64,000 nucleotides of DNA from Roseovarius aestuarii (GCA_027214255.1 JAPWHL010000004.1:62001-126000), one strand, 5' to 3'; shown: positions 28,700 through 38,264, numbered from the stretch's first letter. A program made the numbers and translations. Notes: a model not told the origin generated them from the letters alone.

Positions 28700-30001
28700 A
28701 TGCTCGATATTATCATCAGGCAGGCCAACCTTCCGACTCAGGAAAGGGCGCTGGATATTGCGATCAAAGGGGACCGCATCGTGGATATCTCCCCAAAGAT
28801 CGCAGGAGATGCGCACGAAGAAATCAATGCGGACGGCCGTCTTGTCTCACCTCCATTTACCGATCCGCACTTCCACATGGATGCAACGCTAAGCCTTGGT
28901 TTGCCGCGCATGAACGTATCGGGCACGCTTCTTGAAGGCATCGCTCTTTGGGGAGAGTTAAAGCCGCTTTTGACGCAGGAAGCCATCGCCGAGAGAGCAT
29001 TGCGCTATTGTGATCTTGCTGTATCTCAGGGCCTACTATCTATTCGCAGTCATGTTGATGTCTCGACCGCGCCCCTCGTCGGTGTGGAAGCTATGCTGCA
29101 AGTGCGCAAACAGGTTGCCCCTTACATTGACTTGCAGCTGGTCGCTTTCCCACAAGATGGATTATACCGCACGAAAGATGCCGAAGAAAACCTGATCCGC
29201 GCTTTGGATATGGGTGTTGATGTGATCGGAGGCATTCCACACTTTGAACGCACAATGGCGGATGGTGCAAAATCTGTCACCCGGCTTGCTGAACTGGCCG
29301 CAGAACGTGGATTGAAGTTGGACCTGCATTGCGATGAAAGCGACGACCCGATGTCGCGACATGTGGAAACTCTGGCCTATGAAACCACGCGCCTTGGGCT
29401 AGGGGGACATGTCACCGCCAGCCACGTGACGGCAATGCATTCCTATGACAATTACTATGCGACGAAACTTATTCCGCTGATTGCGGAATCGGGTATGAAT
29501 GTTGTGCCCAACCCGCTTATTAACATCACTTTGCAAGGCCGTTCCGACACCTATCCACGTCGTCGGGGCCTGACTCGCGTGCCGGAATTACGAGCCGCCG
29601 GTGTGAATGTAGCCTTCGGGCAGGACTGCACCATGGATCCGTGGTATTCGCTTGGATCAGCGGATATGTTGGAGGTGGCGCATATGGGTGTACACGCGGT
29701 GCCAATGACGTCGCGTGAAGCGATAGAATGGGCTTTTACTTCCGTGACACTGAACGGGGCCCAAGCGATGGGGCTGCCGGATCCCACGATCCGTGTGGGT
29801 GGGCCGGCCAATATGGTTCTTTTGCAAGCTCAAAATCCTATCGAAGCGGTTCGGATGAAAGCGACAAGGCTTGTCGTCATAAAAAACGGAAAGGTTCTGG
29901 CACGAACGGCCCCAAGAACCGCAAAACTGAACCTGCCTGATCGACCGACATCGCTTGATCCGGCAGACTATGCGCCTGCTTCCAACACCTCCGCCAACTA
30001 A
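28700..30001 (+). CDS. CodA-like amidohydrolase (cytosine deaminase family)
   Basis: 433 aa with a strong AGGAGG ribosome site. Amidohydrolase superfamily, closest to E. coli cytosine deaminase: metal ligands in PHFHMDA, H210 and catalytic Glu213 in LHCDE, SHVTAMHSY, and the metal Asp in FGQDCTMDPWY. The CodA substrate-recognition Gln is kept in AFPQDG, but the residue after the metal Asp is Cys instead of Asp, so the substrate may differ from cytosine. First gene of an operon with a BMP binding protein, an amidase and an ABC importer, suggesting hydrolytic catabolism of an imported N-heterocycle such as a pyrimidine or purine derivative (inference). Confidence 0.85.
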   Translation: MLDIIIRQANLPTQERALDIAIKGDRIVDISPKIAGDAHEEINADGRLVSPPFTDPHFHMDATLSLGLPRMNVSGTLLEGIALWGELKPLLTQEAIAERALRYCDLAVSQGLLSIRSHVDVSTAPLVGVEAMLQVRKQVAPYIDLQLVAFPQDGLYRTKDAEENLIRALDMGVDVIGGIPHFERTMADGAKSVTRLAELAAERGLKLDLHCDESDDPMSRHVETLAYETTRLGLGGHVTASHVTAMHSYDNYYATKLIPLIAESGMNVVPNPLINITLQGRSDTYPRRRGLTRVPELRAAGVNVAFGQDCTMDPWYSLGSADMLEVAHMGVHAVPMTSREAIEWAFTSVTLNGAQAMGLPDPTIRVGGPANMVLLQAQNPIEAVRMKATRLVVIKNGKVLARTAPRTAKLNLPDRPTSLDPADYAPASNTSAN

Positions 30002-30048
30002 AATCCGATAAGGCCGAAAAGGCTATAACCAACAGAAAGGAACCTTCC

Positions 30049-31032
30049 ATGAAACTCACAACCACACGCCGCCAGCTTATAGTCGGTGCAGCAGCCACCC
30101 TTGCCCTGCCAGCCTATGTGCGTCGGGCAAATGCGCAATCTGTCCCCCGCATTGCAGCGGTTCATATGTCGCCGGTAGAGAATGCTTGGAACAGTCGCGT
30201 TCATATCGCCCTGCAAGAGGCCGCAGCCTCGGGCCTGATAGAATATGAATTTTCAGAAGGCGTGGCACCGACCGATTATCCCCGCGCGATGCGCGAGTAT
30301 GCCGAAAGCGGTGCAGACATCATTTGGGGCGAATCCTATGCTCTGGAGCGCGAAGCACGAGAAGTGGCCGCAGATTACCCCGAGACAAGCTTCTTGATGG
30401 GATCCTCTGGCGGCCCTGCTGGCGACAATTTTGGTGTCTTCGGCACGCGCACCCACGAAGCAGCATATCTGGCCGGAATGCTGGCTGGCACGATGTCGGA
30501 AACCAATGTCTTTGGGTCTGTTGGCGGCTACCCGATCCCTGAAGTCAACAGTTTGATTAACGCTTACCGGTCTGGGGTCAGTGAAGTTAATCCAGACGCA
30601 ACTTTCCTTAATGGTTTTATCGGTGCTTGGTTCGACCCTGCCCGCGCTCAGGAAGCGGCGATTGCACAGATTGATGCAGGCGCAGACATCCTGTTCGGTG
30701 AGCGTATCGGCACGGCTGATGCGGCACAGGCACGCGGTGTAAAAGCCATTGGATCCCTTATCGACTATACCCCGCGCTATCCGGGTACGGTCTTTGCCAA
30801 TGCAATCTGGAATTATGGCCCAACAATCGAGGCTATCGTCGCTGACGTACTGGCGGGCAATCCGACCGGTCGGAGCTATACAGAGTATTCGTTCATGGCC
30901 TATGGCGGGAATGAATTGATTTATGTCGACGACGAAGTCCCTTCCGAGGCAATTCCAGCAATGAGCGCCAAACAGGCCGCAATTCAGTCCGGCGAATGGG
31001 ATGTGCCTTTGGACGAAAGCGAACCAGCGTAA
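30049..31032 (+). CDS. BMP family ABC substrate-binding protein with Tat signal
   Basis: 327 aa. The N terminus TTTRRQLIVGAAATLALPAYV is a twin-arginine signal, so it is probably exported folded. PnrA/BMP-type binding fold (HMSPVENAWNSR, FLMGSSGGPAGDNFGVFGTR, GADILFGERIGTADA). It is followed at once by the amidase and the ABC transporter genes whose ligand it should deliver. Ligand unknown; a nucleobase or related heterocycle fits both the family and the neighbouring CodA-like enzymes. Confidence 0.9.
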   Translation: MKLTTTRRQLIVGAAATLALPAYVRRANAQSVPRIAAVHMSPVENAWNSRVHIALQEAAASGLIEYEFSEGVAPTDYPRAMREYAESGADIIWGESYALEREAREVAADYPETSFLMGSSGGPAGDNFGVFGTRTHEAAYLAGMLAGTMSETNVFGSVGGYPIPEVNSLINAYRSGVSEVNPDATFLNGFIGAWFDPARAQEAAIAQIDAGADILFGERIGTADAAQARGVKAIGSLIDYTPRYPGTVFANAIWNYGPTIEAIVADVLAGNPTGRSYTEYSFMAYGGNELIYVDDEVPSEAIPAMSAKQAAIQSGEWDVPLDESEPA

Positions 31033-31047
31033 TTGGAACCTGGCCAA

Positions 31048-32406
31048 GTGAAAGATGCCACAGCTTTGGCGAGTGCCATTGCCCATGGGGAAACCTCGGC
31101 CAGTGCCGCAATGGATGCCTCCCTGTCTGCCTGCAATGTGCAGGCGGATTTGGGAGCTGTGGTGTACCTTGACGAAAACATGGCCCGCACAAGCGCCGAG
31201 GCCGCAGACGCTATGCCGCAGGATCAGCGCGGCCCCTTTCATGGCGTACCCTTCCTTGTGAAAGACCTGGGGGGCGTGGCAAAAGGATTGCCCGCCTCCG
31301 CAGGGTCGGCCGCGATGCGGGATAAGGTATCTGTACCACAGGACGACAGTCACGCCCTGCGGGATTTGCGCCGAACCGGGTTGATCCCTTTTGGCCTGAC
31401 TGCGACGCCGCCTTTTGGTCTGTCCCTTACCAGTGAACCAGATCAGCGCCCTCCGGCGCGCAACCCATGGAACCCCATGCTGACACCAGGAGGGTCATCT
31501 GGAGGGGCGGCCGCGGCGGTTGCCAGTGGAATTGTTGCCATCGCACATGCGACCGATGCTGCGGGATCTATCCGTGTGCCAGCGGCATGTTGTGGATTGA
31601 CTGGCTTGAAGCCCTCTTTGGGTGCAATCGCGGGTAGCCCCGATTTCTCCAACCATCTGATGGGCCTTGCGTCCGAGTTGGTTTTAGCGCGCTCCATAAG
31701 GGACGTAGCCACAGCATTTGAGGCCATTCACAAACCTCTAGCACCCGTGAAATTTTCCAACACACCACGTATTGCACTTGCCATACCCGATCGCTGTGGA
31801 CCTGAACAATCTGATGCCGCCCATGGCGCGGCCGAGGTACTGCGCGGCGCGGGGTGTGAAGTCGTTGAGATGCCCGCACCTGATCTATTGGGCGCAGAGG
31901 CAAGTGCTATCGCGCAAATAATCCTTGCCGTGTCGCTGGCCGAATGGCTAACAGCCATGTGCATTCCAGACAACGCAGTTCCTGTGCTGGCCGCTGCTAT
32001 GGCTGCCGAGGGCCGCGCAACGCCTGCCACGGCTCTTTTCGCAGTCTCACGCCAACAGGCGAGCCTAACGCACCGTTGTCAGGAGCTGTTTACAGATGTC
32101 GACGCCATTCTCATGCCGGTTTTGTCCTCGCCGCCGCCACCTGTAGGTGCGCTTGCCTTGACCGGAACCTCACCGTTAGAGCATTTCGCAAAGATGGAGG
32201 CATTTGCCCCCAATGCCGCACTTGCCAATGTCGCAGGTTTACCCGCGCTGGCCTTGCCCTTTGGTATGTCAGGCGGAATGCCTCTAGGTGTGCAACTGCT
32301 CGGGCCACCCGGTGCAGATGCTTTGCTTCTTGGGCTTGGGCGGCAAATTGAAACCCGCGCCCCCGTCCTTTCCTTTCCTTACCCCATCGCAGGCCTGCCC
32401 ACATGA
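31048..32406 (+). CDS. Amidase (amidase signature family)
   Basis: About 450 aa. The start is uncertain: GTG at 31048 is used, with TTG at 31033 as alternative, and no strong ribosome site is visible. The catalytic triad of the family is present: Lys in FLVKDLGG, the cis-Ser in GGSSGG and the nucleophile Ser in TDAAGSIRVPAACCG. It hydrolyses a carboxamide. It lies between the binding protein and the ATPase genes, and its stop overlaps the ATPase start (ATGA). It may act after ring opening of the imported compound by the CodA-like amidohydrolases (inference). Confidence 0.88.
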   Translation: MKDATALASAIAHGETSASAAMDASLSACNVQADLGAVVYLDENMARTSAEAADAMPQDQRGPFHGVPFLVKDLGGVAKGLPASAGSAAMRDKVSVPQDDSHALRDLRRTGLIPFGLTATPPFGLSLTSEPDQRPPARNPWNPMLTPGGSSGGAAAAVASGIVAIAHATDAAGSIRVPAACCGLTGLKPSLGAIAGSPDFSNHLMGLASELVLARSIRDVATAFEAIHKPLAPVKFSNTPRIALAIPDRCGPEQSDAAHGAAEVLRGAGCEVVEMPAPDLLGAEASAIAQIILAVSLAEWLTAMCIPDNAVPVLAAAMAAEGRATPATALFAVSRQQASLTHRCQELFTDVDAILMPVLSSPPPPVGALALTGTSPLEHFAKMEAFAPNAALANVAGLPALALPFGMSGGMPLGVQLLGPPGADALLLGLGRQIETRAPVLSFPYPIAGLPT

Positions 32407-33923
32407 CCAAAGTTCTGGAACTCGTCGGCATCTCAAAACGCTTTGGCGCGCTGACGGCCAATGACGACGTAAATCTATCGCTTAAACAGGGTGAGATTCT
32501 TGCGCTGTTGGGGGAAAACGGCGCAGGTAAAACCACGCTCATGAATATTCTCTTTGGCCACTACGCCGCAGATAAGGGACATGTGCGCGTTTTTGGAACA
32601 GAGTTACCTTCTGGCAAACCCCGCGCGGCCATTGAGGCGGGAGTGGGCATGGTACACCAGCACTTTACCCTCGCGGATAATCTTACGGTGCTGGACAATG
32701 TCATGCTGGGGTCAGAGCCGCTCTTTCGCTTTCGCTCGGCGCGCACTGAAGCGCGCAATAAACTGATGCAAATCTCGGATCGGTTCGGACTTCCGGTGAC
32801 ACCCGAGGCCAAAATCGGCAGCTTATCGGTAGGAGAACGCCAACGGGTCGAAATTCTCAAGGCGCTTTATCGCGATGCGCGCGTGTTGATCCTTGATGAG
32901 CCGACAGCGGTTCTGGCCCGTCCCGAAGCCAAGCGCCTTTTTGAAACGCTGCGCGGCATGACCAAAGAAGGTCTTTCGCTGATATTCATCAGTCATAAAC
33001 TGCACGAAGTCATGGCCGCATCTGACCGTGTCGCCGTGCTGCGCGGCGGTAAAATTGTGGCTGAACGCGACACGAATAAAACCAACGCAGATGAACTGGC
33101 TGAACTGATGGTCGGGCGCAAAGTGGAACGACCTGTGCGGCAAGAACATGACATCGGGGCCCCGGTGTTGATTGCGCAGAAGGTTCGGCTCGAAAATGAC
33201 GGCGAAACACAGCTGAATAACGTGTCCTTTCAAGTCAATGCTGGTGAGATTTTAGGCATTGTTGGCGTGTCGGGGAACGGTCAGGCGGCATTGGGTGCAC
33301 TGTTATCAGGTTTGGCGGCCCCCACTGCCGGCGAGTTAACGCTTGACGGTAATGAGGTCGGGCACATTGGCCCCCGCGGCATGATCATGGCAGGCGTGGG
33401 TCGCGTGCCAGAAGATCGCAATTCAGAAGGCGTCGTCGGGGAACTTAGCTTGTGGGAAAATGCCGTTCTTGAAAGAATACGATCGCCCAAATTCTCGCGA
33501 TGGGGCTTCGTACGGCAACGGGCTGCGCGCGATTACACATCCGCACTTATCAAACGGTTCGATATTCGAGGAGCAAATCCGGACACACGTATCCGGCTTT
33601 TGTCCGGCGGCAATATGCAGAAACTGATTCTTGGCCGCGTTTTGGCAAATGATCCTCGGTTTGTTTTGGCCAATCAGCCGACAAGAGGCCTTGATGAAGG
33701 GGCCATCGCTGCGGTCCATGCAAAATTGCTTGCTGCACGTGCCAAAGGTGCGGCGATCTTGTTGATTTCAGAAGAATTGGAAGAGGCCGTGGCACTTTCA
33801 GACCGTATTCAGGCCATTGTCAAAGGGCGCTTATCGGCGCCAATTCATGCTGATCAGGCGGACGCACAGCGGCTTGGCTTGATGATGGCAGGTGTCTGGG
33901 AGGAAGACGAAAATGCGGCTTGA
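32403..33923 (+). CDS. BMP-type ABC transporter ATP-binding protein (two domains)
   Basis: 506 aa. First domain: Walker A GENGAGKTT, signature LSVGERQRVEI, Walker B VLILDEPT. Second domain: degenerate GVSGNGQ, signature LSGGNMQKLIL and Walker B-like VLANQPTRGLD. A paralogue of the ATPase of the B6-linked importer at 13268-14881, but with canonical first-domain residues. Overlaps the amidase upstream and the first permease downstream. Confidence 0.93.
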   Translation: MTKVLELVGISKRFGALTANDDVNLSLKQGEILALLGENGAGKTTLMNILFGHYAADKGHVRVFGTELPSGKPRAAIEAGVGMVHQHFTLADNLTVLDNVMLGSEPLFRFRSARTEARNKLMQISDRFGLPVTPEAKIGSLSVGERQRVEILKALYRDARVLILDEPTAVLARPEAKRLFETLRGMTKEGLSLIFISHKLHEVMAASDRVAVLRGGKIVAERDTNKTNADELAELMVGRKVERPVRQEHDIGAPVLIAQKVRLENDGETQLNNVSFQVNAGEILGIVGVSGNGQAALGALLSGLAAPTAGELTLDGNEVGHIGPRGMIMAGVGRVPEDRNSEGVVGELSLWENAVLERIRSPKFSRWGFVRQRAARDYTSALIKRFDIRGANPDTRIRLLSGGNMQKLILGRVLANDPRFVLANQPTRGLDEGAIAAVHAKLLAARAKGAAILLISEELEEAVALSDRIQAIVKGRLSAPIHADQADAQRLGLMMAGVWEEDENAA

Positions 33924-34956
33924 GAGACGCGCGCATGTGCCGCTGTATCTGGTCATCGTTGCGCCAATATGCGCAATTTTCATGGCCCTCTTTTTAGCTG
34001 CGGGATTAATTCTAGCTGCGGGCGTGAACCCCCTGACGGCCTACGCAGAGATGCTGATCGGCGCACTTGGTTCGCGGTTGTCGATCACCGAAATGCTGAC
34101 CCGCGCCACGCCGTTGATATTGACCGGACTCGCCGCGGCCGTCGCTTTTCGGGCGCGGTTATGGAACATCGGCGCGGAGGGGCAGTTTTTCGCAGGTGCG
34201 CTGATAACAGCCGCCATCGGTCATTCTCTTGGTGTTCCCGGTTGGATCGGTATTCCGATACTGATGGGTGCGGGCATGATTGCAGGGGCATTGCTTTTGG
34301 CGGGTCCAGCCTTCTTGCGGCTTCGTTTCGGAGTGGACGAGGTGGTGACCACATTGCTTCTCAATTTCATTGTGATCTTGTTTGTCGGACTGATGATTGA
34401 AGGCCCAATGCGCGATCCATTTGCGTTTGGTTGGCCGTCCTCGGTCCCTGTCGACGGGGCATTTCGCCTGCCTGACCTTATCCCAAAATCACGACTACAT
34501 ATCGGCCTGCTCTTTGCGATTACGGCAGCTGGTGCAGTGTGGGTGGTTTTGACGCACACAGTTTTCGGGGCAGAAACCCGCGCGGCGGGGCTGAATGCCA
34601 AAGCCGCAGCCTTCGCCGGGATTTCACTTCCGCGCACGATTATGAGCGTGGCGCTCTTGTCCGGCGCTTTGGCTGGATTGGCAGGAGCCATCGAAGTTAT
34701 GGGCGTTACTGCGGGGGTTACCACCACCATGAGCCCCGGTTTTGGTTATGCAGGGATCATTGTGGCGATGCTGGCGGCACTTCACCCCGCCGGTGTTGTC
34801 GCCTCGGCAATATTTGTGGCTACGGTTTTTGTCGGCGCAGACGCGATGAGCCGCGCAACAGGCGTCCCCAGCTTTATCGCAGATGTAATCGTGGCTTTGT
34901 GTCTTTTGACTATGATCGTGGCCCTTCTTTTCACAACCTATAAGGTGCGCCGATGA
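33913..34956 (+). CDS. BMP-type ABC transporter permease
   Basis: 347 aa from the ATG at 33913 behind GGGAGGAAG; it overlaps the last codons of the ATPase gene. Multi-span BPD_transp_2 family protein with FRARLWNIGAEGQFFAGA, the same signature as in the permease at 12162-13271. Forms the channel with the next permease. Confidence 0.92.
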   Translation: MRLERRAHVPLYLVIVAPICAIFMALFLAAGLILAAGVNPLTAYAEMLIGALGSRLSITEMLTRATPLILTGLAAAVAFRARLWNIGAEGQFFAGALITAAIGHSLGVPGWIGIPILMGAGMIAGALLLAGPAFLRLRFGVDEVVTTLLLNFIVILFVGLMIEGPMRDPFAFGWPSSVPVDGAFRLPDLIPKSRLHIGLLFAITAAGAVWVVLTHTVFGAETRAAGLNAKAAAFAGISLPRTIMSVALLSGALAGLAGAIEVMGVTAGVTTTMSPGFGYAGIIVAMLAALHPAGVVASAIFVATVFVGADAMSRATGVPSFIADVIVALCLLTMIVALLFTTYKVRR

Positions 34957-35894
34957 CAGATGCGATTGACCTTTTGCTGAACACCAGCCTCTGGGCGGCT
35001 GTGCTGCGTATCGCAACGCCGCTGATTTTCGGCGTGCTGGGGGCGTTGCTGTGCGAACGTTCTGGTGTGCTGAATCTCGGGATCGAAGGCATCATGACGA
35101 TGGGCGCGATGAGCGGATGGCTGGCGGTGTATCTGGGGGCGCCTTTGCTCGTCGGGCTTTTAGTGGCGGCTATATGTGGCGCGCTCTTGGGTGCGTTGCA
35201 TGCGACGTTAACTGTGCCGCTCGGACTGTCTCAGCACGTATCGGGATTGGGGATCACACTTTTCGCCTCGGCGCTGGCCTATTATCTTTATCGCCTCATT
35301 GTCGAGGTCGGAGATCTGCCGCCAACAATTGAACCATTCGAACCCCTCAATATCCCGTTTTTGACCGATATCCCTGTTCTCGGCCCCATCCTTTTTGCAC
35401 AGGCTTTTCCGACCTATCTGGCACTTTTTGCCGTGATCGCAATGGCCTATGTATTGACGCGCACGCCTTTGGGCTTGGCCATTCGCATGACCGGAGAAAA
35501 CGCTCATGCGGTCGATGCGCAGGGCCTTTACCCCACCCACATTCGCTTTGGGGCTGTTGTGGTGGGTTCGGCACTGATGGCAATCGGTGGGGCATTTCTG
35601 ACGACAACGGCGTTCAACAGCTTCTTTCCCGGCATGGTTCAGGGACGTGGTTGGATTTGCATAGCGCTCGTTGTCTTTGCAAGTTGGCGCCCCGGCAAAG
35701 CACTGATCGGTGCGCTGCTGTTTGCGTTCTTTGATGCTTATCAACTACGCCTACAAACAACGACTGAAGGGGTGCCATATCAACTATTCCTGATGGCACC
35801 CTATGTACTTTCAATCACAGCGCTCGTGCTGGTCGCGCGCAAGGCAGAGGTTCCTGCCTCGCTCATGACGCCCTACCGGAGGGGAGAGCGCTAA
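34953..35894 (+). CDS. BMP-type ABC transporter permease
   Basis: 313 aa, BPD_transp_2 family, with LNLGIEGIMTMGAMSGW. ATG overlaps the stop of the preceding permease (ATGA). Last gene of the operon; it converges on the second CodA-like gene and shares a terminator hairpin with it. Confidence 0.92.
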   Translation: MTDAIDLLLNTSLWAAVLRIATPLIFGVLGALLCERSGVLNLGIEGIMTMGAMSGWLAVYLGAPLLVGLLVAAICGALLGALHATLTVPLGLSQHVSGLGITLFASALAYYLYRLIVEVGDLPPTIEPFEPLNIPFLTDIPVLGPILFAQAFPTYLALFAVIAMAYVLTRTPLGLAIRMTGENAHAVDAQGLYPTHIRFGAVVVGSALMAIGGAFLTTTAFNSFFPGMVQGRGWICIALVVFASWRPGKALIGALLFAFFDAYQLRLQTTTEGVPYQLFLMAPYVLSITALVLVARKAEVPASLMTPYRRGER

Positions 35895-35940
35895 TTGCAT
35901 AGGTGAGCGTTTCACTTTCCTATAGCCGTCAAAGAGTTGG

Positions 35941-35963
35941 CCCTCCCTAGGTTTTAGGGAGGG
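35941..35963. terminator. Bidirectional terminator hairpin
   Basis: CCCTCCCTA / TAGGGAGGG stem of 9 bp with a 5-nt loop between the convergent permease and CodA-like genes. It overlaps the TAG stop codon of the minus-strand gene. U-tracts are short. Confidence 0.6.
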
Positions 35964-37200
35964 TGAAATCGACGTTAATCTTCGCCCCAACGCCTGAAAT
36001 TTCGACGGATTGCTTTTCGCGCCGCGCGATAACCTTGCCACGCCGAATAACAGCAAGGCGAGGCGGCTGTAGGCGTAGGGCTTCGTTCGGTGTTCTGGCT
36101 TGCAATAGCACCAAATCGGCAAAGCAGCCTTTCTCGATGCCGTAGCTCTCTAAGCTAAGTGCCTTGGCGCCTCCATAGGTCAAGCTGTCAAAGACACGCG
36201 CTTGCTTTTCGGGGCTCATAAGCCTTCCAAACACGACAGCCATACGGCCGACATCCATCATGTCTGCATTGCCCAATGGATACCATGGATCCAGAATACA
36301 GTCGTAACCGAAGGCGATATTGACTCCCGCATCGAACAGCTCCCCAACACGGGTCATGATCCCCCAGCAGGTTGCAGCAGTGAGCGGACAAACGACAACG
36401 CTCATACCTGATTGAGCAATCTGAGCCATCAGCTTGTTCGCATAGTAATCGTTAAACGTTGCAATAGACGGACAATGGGACGCGCTGACTCGCTTGCCAA
36501 GCGAAAGACGCATCGTTTCAGCAGTCAACATTTCGATCTGGCGCGAACATAGGTCCGGCGTTTGATCCATATGCATATCTACAAGCAGATCATGTTGCTG
36601 AGCCAGTTCGCAAAGCTCGGTTATTGACTGGTTTCCCAGTGCTGTCGTGAGCTCGAAATCCGGAATGCCGCCAATCACATCGACACCAAGTTCGATCGCT
36701 TTTGCCATCAGTTCAACCGATCCCTGTCGGCGCAGATAACCATCCTGAGGAAAGGCGACAATCTGTAGATCCAGAAGCGGGCGGAGTTCTTCTCGAAGTT
36801 CCAGCAAAGCCCGAAGTCCGATAAGGTTCGGATCACCGATGTCGGTCTGAACCCGAATGTGCAACGTTCCGTTGGCGATCGCCCATTCACATACTGTGCG
36901 GGCGCGCTTTTTAACATCTTCAATCGTCAGTTCGGATTTTATCTGATTCCAAATGCCGATCCCTTCGTAAAGCTCCCCACTCTGGTTTGTATGGGGGTTG
37001 CCATGCGTAAGCGCCCCGTCCAGATGAAGATGCGCATCGACGAATGGTGGCGTAACCAAAAATCCCTCTGCATCAATGGTCTCATTGGCGCTGCCTTCAA
37101 TCGACTTGCCGACGTCGACTATCTTGCCATCCTTGCAAGCAATATCGATGCCTGTTTGGCCATCCTGAAGAGTTGCATTCCGGAGTATGAGATCGAGCAA
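35947..37200 (-). CDS. CodA-like amidohydrolase paralogue with altered catalytic residue
   Basis: 417 aa, same family as the amidohydrolase at 28700-30001. Metal ligands in DAHLHLDG and the His of SHCPSIATF remain, as does the Asp in FGYDCILDPWYPLG, and AFPQDG is kept. The HCDE motif reads HMDQ: the general acid/base Glu is replaced by Gln213, at the same position number as Glu213 in the paralogue. The strand after PL is TAATCWG instead of the usual NIxLQGR. A different chemistry or substrate, or loss of deaminase activity, is likely. A RutR-like palindrome lies 73-88 bp upstream. Often annotated simply as cytosine deaminase, which I would not accept here. Confidence 0.82.
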   Translation of the reverse strand: MLDLILRNATLQDGQTGIDIACKDGKIVDVGKSIEGSANETIDAEGFLVTPPFVDAHLHLDGALTHGNPHTNQSGELYEGIGIWNQIKSELTIEDVKKRARTVCEWAIANGTLHIRVQTDIGDPNLIGLRALLELREELRPLLDLQIVAFPQDGYLRRQGSVELMAKAIELGVDVIGGIPDFELTTALGNQSITELCELAQQHDLLVDMHMDQTPDLCSRQIEMLTAETMRLSLGKRVSASHCPSIATFNDYYANKLMAQIAQSGMSVVVCPLTAATCWGIMTRVGELFDAGVNIAFGYDCILDPWYPLGNADMMDVGRMAVVFGRLMSPEKQARVFDSLTYGGAKALSLESYGIEKGCFADLVLLQARTPNEALRLQPPRLAVIRRGKVIARREKQSVEISGVGAKINVDFTLPKT

Positions 37201-37272
37201 AAAGCATCCTTTCTTCTAACTAAAACCTGTCATCGGCGAAGGTCGAGACACGCGCCCGCAACAAAAGGCAGC

Positions 37273-37288
37273 TTGACCAATCGGTCAA
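37273..37288. promoter_or_regulatory. RutR/TetR-type operator upstream of the second CodA-like gene
   Basis: TTGACCAATCGGTCAA, two perfect 6-bp arms (7 bp with the flanking C/G). It differs from the remembered RutR consensus TTGACCA-N2-TGGTCAA at one fixed position. RutR governs pyrimidine catabolism, which suits the downstream gene. No TetR-family gene is present in this window. The remainder of 37201-37495 shows nothing else. Confidence 0.5.
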
Positions 37289-37495
37289 GTTTAAACGCCG
37301 ACAGTAACATCGAGCACACGCGGCAGTAAGTTAGTTGCACAAATGTTTCGCATATTTCCGCTGTATATGAACTGGTCTGCCCCCGACGAGTGGTGCACCC
37401 ACTAGGACAGCATGATCCCATTTCAGGAGACCGCTCCATAAACGGTGATTTTTGGGAGAGTTTACTGAACGCAGCAAATGACGGTTTAGAACCTC

Positions 37496-37939
37496 TCAAC
37501 GCACACTTGGCTTCGTAACCGAATTCATGGCCGACAGCTCAGGGTTGGCTTTCAGATACTCCGTAAGTTCTGCGTCTTCGACGTATCTGTATTGCTTGTC
37601 CACAATTCTGAAATCTGTACCAAGTTCACTTTTGAGAAGCGACAAGAGGCGTTCGACCCCTTCGTTAAAATCGTCGCAGAGGGCCTGTGTCCACAAGCTG
37701 GGATCAGGCGGGTATTTTGGATTGAGATAGCCAGAATGTTGGAAGTCCAACTCTTCGATGATGGCGTGAGTTGCGCTGGATAAGGACAACGTTGGCTTTC
37801 GGCGCACCTTGCCCTGCAAGTCAAAAGTTGAAGTGTCGAGCGGACCAAAGCCAAGCTGATCTCGCGTGTAGTCGTCTCCAGCCCACAAGCATCCACCCGC
37901 GCCATAGTCGAAAAAGAATTTGAGGGTGAAGGTTGCCAT
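37496..37939 (-). CDS. Conserved-looking hypothetical protein
   Basis: 147 aa with a natural composition and no signal peptide or membrane span: an FTLKFFFDYGAGGCLW start, a central LSLSSATHAIIEELDFQH and an acidic helical C-terminal part. Monocistronic, with unrelated genes on either side. No family recognised. A wholly antisense frame (37527-37730) is a shadow. Confidence 0.6.
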   Translation of the reverse strand: MATFTLKFFFDYGAGGCLWAGDDYTRDQLGFGPLDTSTFDLQGKVRRKPTLSLSSATHAIIEELDFQHSGYLNPKYPPDPSLWTQALCDDFNEGVERLLSLLKSELGTDFRIVDKQYRYVEDAELTEYLKANPELSAMNSVTKPSVR

Positions 37940-38264
37940 AGAATACTATTATATAAAACCTGAGCGGCTGCAAAGTCCCACACCTTGGCCATTGAGCTTG
38001 TTCCACAAACCCTCGTTTTTGTCACATGCAAAAATCACCCGAAATGACGCTACCAAAAACCCTGTTCAAAACCTAAGTGGTTGTTGGAGGTTTTTGGAAG
38101 GCCTCACGACAGCGGGCATTCGTGCAGCGTGCAGCATCGGTCAAGTTGGGCTCTTTTTCCTCTTTCGCCGCGATCTGTGCGAAAGGCCGCTTGCCGATTT
38201 TTCTGATTTTGGGTCAGTTCGTGACGTGAAGGTCAAAGGTATCTGACATTCGACAGAGGAAACG
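37940..38264. other. Intergenic region downstream of tRNA-Lys
   Basis: 325 bp between the hypothetical gene start and the 3' end of tRNA-Lys. A short CTTTCGC/GCGAAAG stem near 38163-38186 could follow the tRNA transcript. No gene supported; a plus-strand frame here has no ribosome site or coding character. Confidence 0.4.

Noticed and set aside
30253-31353. 366-codon minus-strand frame
   Set aside because: Antisense to the Tat-exported binding protein and the amidase, both with clear motifs.
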